Source of the DNA: Chlorobiota bacterium
GTDB lineage: Bacteria > Bacteroidota > Bacteroidia > Bacteroidales > Marinilabiliaceae
Direction: 5' to 3'
NCBI GenBank assembly: GCA_013153405.1
Contig: JAADEM010000086.1
Span: forward strand, 1-35,967
DNA length: 35,967 nt
Shown here: positions 26,951-33,208 of the stretch, piece after piece
Numbering within the stretch: position 1 is the first letter of the stretch
Layout of the letters: each line of letters begins with the position of its first letter
The notes under the pieces: model-generated
What the model was told of the DNA's origin: nothing
The model's database searches: none
What the model saw: the letters and a program-made list of their open reading frames with translations, nothing else
Made by a program: the position numbers and the translations under genes

Positions 26951-28366
26951 TCATTTATTAACCTGTTTACTTTTTTCCTTTTCGTAAAACTCACCAATAA
27001 CAGTTGAAATCGTTGCATCACCAGTCACATTTACGACGGTACGAACCATATCCAAGATGCGATCTATAGGCAAAATTATTGCTATCCATGCCGGATTAAG
27101 TCCTACAGATGTAAGTACAACCATTAACATTATAAGGCCTGCACTGGGTATTGCAGCCGCTCCTATGCTTGCAAGCGTTGCAGTCATTATCACGGTCAAT
27201 TGCTGACCAAGAGTAAGGTCTATCATATGCATCTGAGCCAGAAAAACAACTGCCACCGATTGATAAAGACTTGTTCCGTCCATATTTACTGTTGCTCCTA
27301 TCGGTAACACAAAGCTTGACACTTTAGGATCTACCTTAAGGTTCTCTTCTACACATTCCAAAGTTACAGGTAATGTTGCTGCACTCGAACTTGTTGAAAA
27401 AGCAAGCATTTGCGCCGGACTTATACCTTTAAGAAACTGCTTGTAAGTCAATCGTCTTACAAATATTTTCATAATTGTGGGGTAAATTACAAAAGCCATT
27501 AACAATAAGCCGCCAAGAACCGACAATGAATACCAAGTCAGACCTTTAAACAGTTCGAATATTTTTCCTACATTATCACCGGCCATACTGCTAACCAGTC
27601 CGGCCATTAATGCAAACACAAAGAATGGCGCAGCTTTCATTATAAAATCCACCATTTTCAAAAACACCTCTGCCAGTCCATTAACCAGATTTATTACCGG
27701 ATCAGCTTTTTCTTTAGGTATAAACAGAAGAGTTATACCGAAAAAGATTGCAAAAAATATAATATTCATCATCCGGGTATTATCAGTCAATGAATAGAAT
27801 ATATTTGAAGGAACCATATCTACCAGAAAACTCAAAGGGCTTTTATTTGTATGTTCTTCCAGGCTCTTAAGTTTAGCTTTTACCTGTTCATCGTTTTCAT
27901 ATCCGGTACGCTCAGCTATACTTTGGGTAAGTTCTTTATATTTATCCTCACATATATAACAATGATCGTCCTGATGAGGAAGCCCCTCAGACTTTGCCCA
28001 TAATTCATATGAAATCCTGTTTTCAAGACGAACATCCTCATCCATTAGTTTTCCGGGTGCAACCACGTTTACAATAATCAGCCCAATAGTAACAGCAATA
28101 ACCGTTGTCATCAGATAAAATAATAATGTCCTGCCGCCAAGTTTTCCCAGATGTTTTGGATCACCTAACCCCACTATGCCACCTATAATCGAAAATAATA
28201 CCAACGGTACTGCAATCAGCTTCAGAAGACTAATAAAAATAGTACCCCAAGGAGCAATCCAGTCGGCGGTAAATTTTGACCAGCCAAAATATCCTGACAA
28301 TACAGCCCAGATGGTACCTAATACTAATCCTATTATTATTTTCCAGTGAAGAGGGATGTTTTTCAT
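26951..28366 (-). CDS. DAACS-family sodium/proton:dicarboxylate (glutamate/aspartate) symporter
   Basis: Glutamate-transporter-fold protein of the inner membrane that imports dicarboxylates or acidic amino acids with Na+ or H+. The 471 residues contain the re-entrant loop HP1 (FSTSSSAATLPVTLECVEE), the Na+-site motif GATVNMDGTSLYQS in TM7, HP2 (IGAAAIPSAGLIML) and TM8 with the substrate-binding ILPIDRILDMVRTVVNVTGD. The Asp in DRILDMVRT fits acidic amino-acid carriers. A hydrophilic insert at about 107-178, between TM3 and TM4, carries a CYIC pair (Cys136, Cys139) and is absent from typical GltP. It follows aroC by 102 bp on the same strand. Substrate cannot be assigned. Confidence 0.88.
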   Translation of the reverse strand: MKNIPLHWKIIIGLVLGTIWAVLSGYFGWSKFTADWIAPWGTIFISLLKLIAVPLVLFSIIGGIVGLGDPKHLGKLGGRTLLFYLMTTVIAVTIGLIIVNVVAPGKLMDEDVRLENRISYELWAKSEGLPHQDDHCYICEDKYKELTQSIAERTGYENDEQVKAKLKSLEEHTNKSPLSFLVDMVPSNIFYSLTDNTRMMNIIFFAIFFGITLLFIPKEKADPVINLVNGLAEVFLKMVDFIMKAAPFFVFALMAGLVSSMAGDNVGKIFELFKGLTWYSLSVLGGLLLMAFVIYPTIMKIFVRRLTYKQFLKGISPAQMLAFSTSSSAATLPVTLECVEENLKVDPKVSSFVLPIGATVNMDGTSLYQSVAVVFLAQMHMIDLTLGQQLTVIMTATLASIGAAAIPSAGLIMLMVVLTSVGLNPAWIAIILPIDRILDMVRTVVNVTGDATISTVIGEFYEKEKSKQVNK

Positions 28367-28382
28367 AGTATTTTTCTTTTTT

Positions 28383-28413
28383 TGAGTAACTGAGTAATTG
28401 ATAAATTGAGTAA
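28383..28413. repeat. TGAGTAA short repeats in the aroC-symporter spacer
   Basis: TGAGTAA occurs three times (28383, 28391, 28407), two of them extended to TGAGTAATTG. The repeats lie just upstream of the symporter start and could be a slippage-prone spacer. Confidence 0.4.
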
Positions 28414-28468
28414 TTGTTTATGGGTATTTAAAATTATCAGCTCAACAATTCCTCAAATCCCCGATTAA

Positions 28469-29545
28469 TCATTTGTATATTTTATTGTACAAAACGGCAT
28501 CGGCAAGCACCATGGCAGCCATTGCCTCTACTATTGGAACTGCACGCGGAAGCACACAGGGATCATGACGGCCTTTTGCAGTTGATGTAACCTCTTTACC
28601 GTCCTTTGTCACAGTATGCTGTTCTTTGAGTATAGTAGCCACCGGTTTAAACGCAACATTGAAATAAATATCCTCACCGCTCGATATACCGCCAAGAATA
28701 CCTCCTGCATTATTGGTTCGCGTACGAACCTTTTCGCCGTCCATGTAAAACTCGTCGTTATGCTGTGAGCCCTTAAGCTTTGTTGCCTCAAATCCCAGTC
28801 CGTACTCGAAACCTTTTACCGCATTTATACTCAACATAGCACGGCCAAGTTCGGAATTAAGCTTTCCGAATACCGGTTCTCCCAATCCTACCGGAACATT
28901 TTTAATAACACACGTAATCACCCCTCCTACCGAATCTTTTTCTTTACGGACTTGTTCAATGAATTCAATCATCTTCTCAGCAGTTTGCGGATCTGCACAT
29001 CGGACAATATTTTTTTCAGCTTCTGAAAGATTAAGTTCCGTATAATGTTTTTCAACCTTAACCGGTCCCACTGATGAAGTATAAGCATTGATGGAAATAC
29101 CGTAACGTTTAAGCATCAATTTTGCTATTGCACCAGCTACTACACGTGCTATTGTTTCACGGGCCGAAGATCTTCCTCCTCCACGGTAATCGCGTATCCC
29201 GTATTTCTCCTGATATGTATAATCGGCGTGTGAAGGACGGTAAACATCCTTTATGTTTGAATAATCTTTTGAACGCTGATCTTTATTCCAAATCAGAAAA
29301 CCTATAGGAGTTCCTGTTGTCTTACCTTCAAAAATCCCTGAAAGAAATTCCACTCTGTCTTCTTCATCCCTGGGTGTAGTAATGCTCGACTGCCCAGGTT
29401 TACGCCGGTTTAGCTCACTCTGTATAAACTTCTCATCCAGTTCAATTCCCGGTATAACGCCCTCTATAACCCCTCCTACCGCTTTGCCGTGCGACTCTCC
29501 GAAAGAGGTAAGCTTAAATAATGTTCCAAAACTGTTTCCTGACAT
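28469..29545 (-). CDS. aroC: Chorismate synthase
   Basis: Last step of the shikimate pathway: converts 5-enolpyruvylshikimate-3-phosphate to chorismate using reduced FMN. Signatures are all present in 358 residues: [15 protein letters not shown] near the N-terminus, [31 protein letters not shown], and [20 protein letters not shown] at the C-terminal end. Length is typical. No other aromatic amino-acid gene is beside it. The divergent gap to the gasdermin-like gene is 318 bp. Confidence 0.97.
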   Translation of the reverse strand: MSGNSFGTLFKLTSFGESHGKAVGGVIEGVIPGIELDEKFIQSELNRRKPGQSSITTPRDEEDRVEFLSGIFEGKTTGTPIGFLIWNKDQRSKDYSNIKDVYRPSHADYTYQEKYGIRDYRGGGRSSARETIARVVAGAIAKLMLKRYGISINAYTSSVGPVKVEKHYTELNLSEAEKNIVRCADPQTAEKMIEFIEQVRKEKDSVGGVITCVIKNVPVGLGEPVFGKLNSELGRAMLSINAVKGFEYGLGFEATKLKGSQHNDEFYMDGEKVRTRTNNAGGILGGISSGEDIYFNVAFKPVATILKEQHTVTKDGKEVTSTAKGRHDPCVLPRAVPIVEAMAAMVLADAVLYNKIYK

Positions 29546-29863
29546 TCTTATTTGTTATTTAATTAAGCGCTAAAATTAAAATTTAATACCCTTAATACAA
29601 AATAAGGATGTATGAATAGAAAATATAAAGTTAGATTATTTATAAACCTGCATACCAAAAGCAAAAAGTAATTCTGTTCATTAAGATATTTTTAGTATCA
29701 CACTGTATATTTCCATTTTATAAAGTATCAATACAAAATACTATAAAAACAAGGATAATCAATTGCCCCATGACAAATATTTATTAAATGTAAAACATAG
29801 AACTTTCTTTCTGTATTTTTTATCCTTAACTTGTACACACATATAGTTATTAAACATAGAAAA
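29546..29863. other. Divergent intergenic gap between aroC and the gasdermin-like gene
   Basis: No gene and no complete TAnnTTTG promoter was found. It is very AT-rich, with short palindromes TTAATTAA, AGCGCT and AAATTT near the aroC end. TTAACTTG at 29826-29833 is a partial match to the -7 box for the plus-strand gene. Functionally it must hold promoters for both flanking genes. Confidence 0.4.
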
Positions 29864-30517
29864 ATGAATCCATCTTTTGAAAGTATTATGGAGAAAATGA
29901 TCCCCGAGATCAACTTTCTTACAGTAAGCGGAACAAGTATAAGACCAGGCTCTGTTCTTGAGTCGCTCGAGAAAGATATAGAATACGGATATTTACCAAC
30001 GTATCTTAAGCAAGTTCCCGGTTTTCGTGATAAAAACTTTGATACAGTAGAAGGCCCATATGACATCCAGATGGAAAACATTAAAGGAGAAGCGGAATAC
30101 GGGGCGGCAGCAACCTTTATGAAAATGATAGGACTGAAGTTTGATGTAAACAAAAAATATAAATTAAAATTTGAGATAACCGATATAATTGCGAAACGGT
30201 TCAAAGAGGATATCTATCCTATGGATATAGAAATAGCATTGAAATATTTACGCAAACATAACAGGCAGGCATATAGAAAGCTGAAAGGTCATTTTCTTGT
30301 TTTCAAAGTTCTTTACGCTAATCAATACAAAGTTACAGTAGAGATTGAGAAAAGCGGCCGATTCGAAGCTGACGTTAATGTAAAATCGGTTGATGTTGAA
30401 GCTGATGCAAATTATAAGAAAGAAGAGAACAGTATAATTGTATCACACAACAGCTCAGTACCTTTCGGAGTCATTGGTTATCAAATAAAATCAACACACC
30501 TAACTGAAATAGACTAA
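29864..30517 (+). CDS. Orphan protein with gasdermin-like sequence pattern
   Basis: I do not recognise a characterised protein. The ATG at 29864 gives 217 residues, no cysteine, no signal peptide and no clear membrane helix. By eye, the order of motifs follows bacterial gasdermins. First comes a short amphipathic N-terminus. Then comes SIRPGSVL followed by YGYLPTYL, where gasdermins have an IxPLxxL...G.L pattern. An AAATFMKMIGLKFDV segment is followed by KKYKLKFEITDI. The next block, HFLVFKVLYANQYKVTVEI, corresponds to the gasdermin LYVxTxxIKxxxFTVE. The end, GRFEADV...VDVEADANY..., closes with SSVPFGVIGYQI, where bGSDMs read PLVFGFQAV. It ends about 8 residues later, with little room for the C-terminal inhibitory tail. 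No protease gene is adjacent. This is recall-based pattern matching, not an alignment. Confidence 0.45.
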   Translation: MNPSFESIMEKMIPEINFLTVSGTSIRPGSVLESLEKDIEYGYLPTYLKQVPGFRDKNFDTVEGPYDIQMENIKGEAEYGAAATFMKMIGLKFDVNKKYKLKFEITDIIAKRFKEDIYPMDIEIALKYLRKHNRQAYRKLKGHFLVFKVLYANQYKVTVEIEKSGRFEADVNVKSVDVEADANYKKEENSIIVSHNSSVPFGVIGYQIKSTHLTEID

Positions 30518-30531
30518 TTTGCAAGTCTGTA

Positions 30532-30571
30532 TTTTCTCACTCTGCAATATGTACACGTAAAATTTTTCCAT
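30532..30571 (-). pseudogene. Truncated 5' end of a second GIY-YIG gene
   Basis: Starting at the ATG at 30571, the frame reads MEKFYVYILQSEK, differing from the intact gene only at residue 2. It then leaves the family sequence and reaches a stop at 30500 inside the neighbouring gene. The catalytic arginine and glutamate are missing. Confidence 0.8.
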
Positions 30572-30574
30572 AAC

Positions 30575-30614
30575 AAAAAAGGGAAAGCCAAACTGCTGAC
30601 TTCCCCCTTTTTTT
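30575..30614. terminator. Bidirectional hairpin terminator, left copy
   Basis: GGGAAAGCC pairs with GACTTCCCC (9 bp with wobble pairs, 8-nt loop), flanked by six A on the left and seven T on the right. On the plus strand it can end the gasdermin-like transcript; on the minus strand it is the duplicate of the tRNA-Pro terminator. Confidence 0.7.
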
Positions 30615-30615
30615 G

Positions 30616-30671
30616 TCGGGGTAGCAGGATTCGAACCTGCGACCCTCACGCCACAGGCGTGATACACTAAC
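30616..30671 (-). pseudogene. tRNA remnant (3' three-quarters), anticodon arm differing from tRNA-Pro
   Basis: The T arm, variable loop and acceptor 3' strand are identical to tRNA-Pro(TGG), ending TACCCCGA. The D-loop side is conserved only as GTTAGTGTA. The anticodon arm is TCACG-CCTGTGG-CGTGA: the stem is perfect, but the loop has C at position 33 instead of U. It holds TGTGG, one base out of register for a His GTG anticodon. The 5' acceptor strand is absent; that position is coding sequence of the GIY-YIG gene. Confidence 0.8.
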
Positions 30672-30915
30672 TGTCCATCATATCTTTCAAGTATCGTTGA
30701 ATACCTCGTTTTTTGATCTTCTTTTCCAAAAGCATTGCTTCACTACGCGATGCAAAAATAAATGTACGTATTAATTTCCAAGGACGTTCGCTGGAGGTAA
30801 ATTTACTTCTTCCGGAATTGTGGCGCATTAAGCGGTCTTCCAGTTTATGTGTCTGCCCGCAGTAATACCGACCTGTTTTCTCACTCTGCAATATGTACAC
30901 GTAAAATTTTTTCAT
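30667..30915 (-). CDS. Small GIY-YIG endonuclease-domain protein inserted downstream of tRNA-Pro
   Basis: An 82-residue single-domain GIY-YIG nuclease. The start at 30915 gives MKKFYVYILQSEKTGRYYCG; the two family motifs appear as YVYIL and YYCGQT, followed by the catalytic-arginine helix EDRLMRHNSG and a SEAMLLEKKIKK segment with the catalytic glutamate (Glu59 or Glu64). All key residues appear intact. The ATG lies 3 bp after the T-run of the tRNA terminator, so expression may need read-through. The stop codon TAG (30667-30669) is part of the GTTAG of the tRNA remnant. The open frame continues upstream to 30999 through the tRNA, but that extension is translated tRNA. Related small proteins include UvrC-like/SLX-type and YhbQ-like domains; activity is unproven. 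Confidence 0.85.
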   Translation of the reverse strand: MKKFYVYILQSEKTGRYYCGQTHKLEDRLMRHNSGRSKFTSSERPWKLIRTFIFASRSEAMLLEKKIKKRGIQRYLKDMMDS

Positions 30916-31014
30916 AACAAAAAAGGAGAAGCCAAACTGCTGACTTCCCCTTTTTTTGTCGGGGTAGCAGGATTCGAACCTGCGACCCCCTGCTCCCAAA
31001 GCAGGTACACTAAC
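30876..31014. repeat. Right copy of the ~140-bp tRNA/GIY-YIG unit
   Basis: Matches 30532-30671. It includes the functional tRNA-Pro(TGG) 3' part, the terminator and the first codons of the intact GIY-YIG gene. The two copies are about 344 bp apart and differ by a few substitutions plus the exchanged anticodon arm. Confidence 0.9.
30919..30950 (-). terminator. Terminator of the tRNA-Ser/tRNA-Pro operon, right copy
   Basis: On the minus strand GGGGAAGTC pairs with GGCTTCTCC (9 bp, 8-nt loop) and is followed by six T, directly before the GIY-YIG ATG. Compared with the left copy, a G-T wobble has moved by one position while the stem length is kept. Confidence 0.7.
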
Positions 31015-31033
31015 CGGACTGTGCTATACCCCG
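30959..31033 (-). tRNA. tRNA-Pro, anticodon TGG
   Basis: The acceptor stem CGGGGTA/TACCCCG is perfect, with A73. The anticodon stem CCTGC/GCAGG holds the loop TTTGGGA, giving TGG (30996-30998). The T arm is GCAGG-TTCGAAT-CCTGC. CCA is not encoded. It is the second gene of a tRNA-Ser-tRNA-Pro operon. Confidence 0.95.
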
Positions 31034-31051
31034 AAAATATGAAATATAATA

Positions 31052-31141
<90 letters not shown>

Positions 31142-31228
31142 GGGTTTTACGCTTAATTAAATTTCACTTTATAAATTTAAACAAACCTTTGTTCGTTTTA
31201 TCAACATTCATCGTCCCGAATGCGTGTG

Positions 31229-31259
31229 CAAAAGTAAGAATTTGATTGGGAACTCCAAA
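31229..31259 (-). promoter_or_regulatory. Promoter of the tRNA-Ser/tRNA-Pro operon
   Basis: On the minus strand TTTG (31256-31259) is spaced 19 bp from TACTTTTG (31229-31236), a full match to the Bacteroidota TTTG-N19-TAnnTTTG promoter. It faces the tRNA-Ser gene, whose 5' end is about 88 bp downstream. Confidence 0.65.
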
Positions 31260-31296
31260 AACTTTTTCTTAAAAATTCGCTTATTTTTTAAACATT

Positions 31297-31326
31297 AAAA
31301 ACCCGGCAGTTTTTCCTTCTGCCGGG
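31297..31326 (-). terminator. Intrinsic terminator of the clpS-nfeD-floA operon
   Basis: CCCGGCAG and CTGCCGGG form an 8-bp perfect GC-rich stem with a 9-nt loop, followed on the minus strand by five T. It starts 25 bp past the floA stop codon. Confidence 0.85.
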
Positions 31327-31350
31327 CCTTATTATAAACATTGTTTTTAT

Positions 31351-32340
31351 TTATTTTTCATTCTTTGGTTTCTTTGATGTCGGAGGTTTTGCTAACGACT
31401 CTCTCATTGCAGTATCAGCCTTCACATTTTGATATTTAACGTAATCCATAACACCAAGATTTCCCGAACGGAATGCTTCAGCAATAGCTTTTGGCACCTC
31501 TGCTTCAGCTTCGATAACTTTAGCTCTGGCTTCCTGTGTTTTAGCTTTCATCTCCTGTTCAAGAGCAATAGCCATAGCTCTTCTCTCCTCGGCTTTAGCC
31601 TGAGCAATATTCTTATCAGCTTCGGCCTGATCCATCTGTAATGTTGCACCTATATTCTTACCAATATCAATATCGGCAATATCAATAGAAAGTATTTCAA
31701 ATGCTGTTCCTGCATCAAGACCTTTTTCGAGAACGACTTTGGATATTGAATCAGGATTTTCAAGAACAGCTTTATGAGTATGAGAAGAACCGATAGATGA
31801 AACAATTCCTTCTCCGACACGAGCTAATACAGTCTCCTCTCCGGCTCCACCAACAAGCTGTTTTATATTGGCTCTTACAGTAACCCTTGCTTTGGCAATA
31901 AGCTGTATACCATCCTTAGCAACAGCTGCAACCGGAGGTGTATCTATAACTTTAGGATTAACCGACATCTGAACAGCTTCAAAAACATCGCGTCCTGCAA
32001 GGTCGATAGCTGTTGCCATCTGAAAAGTAAGATCAATATTGGCTTTATTGGCAGATACAAGAGCATGAATCACCTTGGCAACATGTCCACCGGCCAGATA
32101 GTGGGCCTCAAGCTCATCCCGTTTAATATTTGTTAATCCGGCTTTATAAGCTTCAATCATAGCCCTGACAATAATTCCGGGAGGAACTTTACGGATCCTC
32201 ATCAGAACAAGCTGTATCAGACTGATTCTAACACCCGAAACAAGAGCCGAGAACCAGAGTAAAACGGGAACGTAGTACATAAAAATCAAGAAAAGGACAA
32301 CAAGTGCCGCAATAAAAAAGATAGATCCAAATCCAGCCAT
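31351..32340 (-). CDS. floA: Flotillin-like protein FloA
   Basis: Membrane scaffold of functional microdomains (lipid-raft-like) in bacteria. The 329 residues begin with one hydrophobic segment (about 6-31) that anchors the protein as a hairpin or single helix. The SPFH-like domain follows with the family blocks [40 protein letters not shown] and [22 protein letters not shown] charged, alanine-rich coiled coil (about 235-295; [20 protein letters not shown]) leads to a lysine-rich tail. Length and motifs match UPF0365/FloA closely. It lies 8 bp downstream of the NfeD gene, the usual pairing. Confidence 0.95.
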   Translation of the reverse strand: MAGFGSIFFIAALVVLFLIFMYYVPVLLWFSALVSGVRISLIQLVLMRIRKVPPGIIVRAMIEAYKAGLTNIKRDELEAHYLAGGHVAKVIHALVSANKANIDLTFQMATAIDLAGRDVFEAVQMSVNPKVIDTPPVAAVAKDGIQLIAKARVTVRANIKQLVGGAGEETVLARVGEGIVSSIGSSHTHKAVLENPDSISKVVLEKGLDAGTAFEILSIDIADIDIGKNIGATLQMDQAEADKNIAQAKAEERRAMAIALEQEMKAKTQEARAKVIEAEAEVPKAIAEAFRSGNLGVMDYVKYQNVKADTAMRESLAKPPTSKKPKNEK

Positions 32341-32348
32341 AATAAAAT

Positions 32349-32813
32349 TTATTTTTGTTTTACAATTATATATGTCTTGTATACTTGTTTAACTGTGACT
32401 TCGGTATTGGGATCTACAAACTGTCCGGGACATTTTGCTTCAATAATCTCATTTCCGACTTTCACTTTACCGATAGGATTAAGACGAGTAATGGTAATTC
32501 CGGTATCTCCCGGCTTAATGGAACTTTCATCAACTGTTTCAACCTGTCCAGATACTGTTGAGTTAAGCATTAGTTTTTCCCAGGTTCCTGACTTAAATGA
32601 AATTACAATTAAAGCAACAGCTAAGACAACCGTTCCCAACAAGATTAAATTACCGGTTTCTGCACCGAAATTCCTATATGCCATAGTTATTCCGGCAAAT
32701 GTAAAAATTAAACCTCCGATACCGGCTACTGTTATTCCAGGAATTACAAAAAACTCCAAAAACAAAAGAAAAATACCCAGAAGGATCAGAAAAACGATCA
32801 CTAATGTCATCAT
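32349..32813 (-). CDS. NfeD-family membrane protein, short form
   Basis: Partner of flotillin-like proteins. The 154 residues hold three or four membrane segments in the first half ([57 protein letters not shown]). A soluble OB-fold domain follows (about 84-150; [39 protein letters not shown]). The N-terminal ClpP-like protease domain of long NfeD proteins is absent. It lies between clpS (1-bp gap) and floA (8-bp gap), so all three are translationally close and share a transcript. Confidence 0.9.
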   Translation of the reverse strand: MMTLVIVFLILLGIFLLFLEFFVIPGITVAGIGGLIFTFAGITMAYRNFGAETGNLILLGTVVLAVALIVISFKSGTWEKLMLNSTVSGQVETVDESSIKPGDTGITITRLNPIGKVKVGNEIIEAKCPGQFVDPNTEVTVKQVYKTYIIVKQK

Positions 32814-32814
32814 A

Positions 32815-33093
32815 TCATTCTATTGTTACGGAAAGATTTCGCTCCGACAATACATTCTTAATGACCTTCAGTTCACTTAATGTACCTTTTTTTATCTCAC
32901 ACTTTCCTTTGTAATGAGTAATCATTGCACATTGTTCAGCCTGTTCGAGATTATGCCTACACACTTCGCATAAAGTATCTATCACATATTCAAATGTATT
33001 TATATCATCGTTGTGCAGAACAAGGTGATGGCTGTCTTTTTCACTGCCGGTCGTTTCTGTACTTTTTTTACTTTTTCTACTTGGAGTAACCAT
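32815..33093 (-). CDS. clpS: ATP-dependent Clp protease adaptor ClpS
   Basis: N-end-rule adaptor that delivers substrates with bulky hydrophobic N-termini to ClpAP or a ClpC-type unfoldase. The 92 residues contain a flexible Ser/Lys-rich N-terminus and then HHLVLHNDDINTFEYVIDTL, where the Asn-Asp-Asp residues bind the N-degron. CAMITHYKGKCEI carries the conserved His, and the C-terminal strand is NLSVTIE. First gene of the clpS-nfeD-floA operon. No ClpA/ClpC gene is in the window. Confidence 0.92.
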   Translation of the reverse strand: MVTPSRKSKKSTETTGSEKDSHHLVLHNDDINTFEYVIDTLCEVCRHNLEQAEQCAMITHYKGKCEIKKGTLSELKVIKNVLSERNLSVTIE

Positions 33094-33208
33094 GGTTAAA
33101 AAGTTTTATCTAAAGAAATAAAAAAAACGATACTTTTCCAATCCAAAATGGAAAAATATACAGCCTGTATGCTTTTGTTTTTACACGACGTAATAAAAGT
33201 GCCTATTA

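Larger units (their letters stand above)
30532..30671. repeat. Left copy of a ~140-bp tRNA/GIY-YIG unit
   Basis: Direct repeat of 30876-31014. It contains the first 13 codons of a GIY-YIG gene, the terminator hairpin, and the 3' part of a tRNA, in the same order and orientation. Similarity stops abruptly at 30531, 14 bp after the stop codon of the gasdermin-like gene, and at 30671 inside the tRNA D-loop. The anticodon arm is the one block that differs completely between the copies. Confidence 0.9.

Noticed and set aside
29728-30204. 158-codon minus-strand open frame opposite the gasdermin-like gene
   Set aside because: Antisense to a better-supported frame, no family pattern, and low-complexity composition.
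30916-30999. N-terminal extension of the GIY-YIG frame (GGRRFESCYPDK...)
   Set aside because: It is a translation of the tRNA-Pro T arm and terminator. The domain starts at the ATG at 30915.
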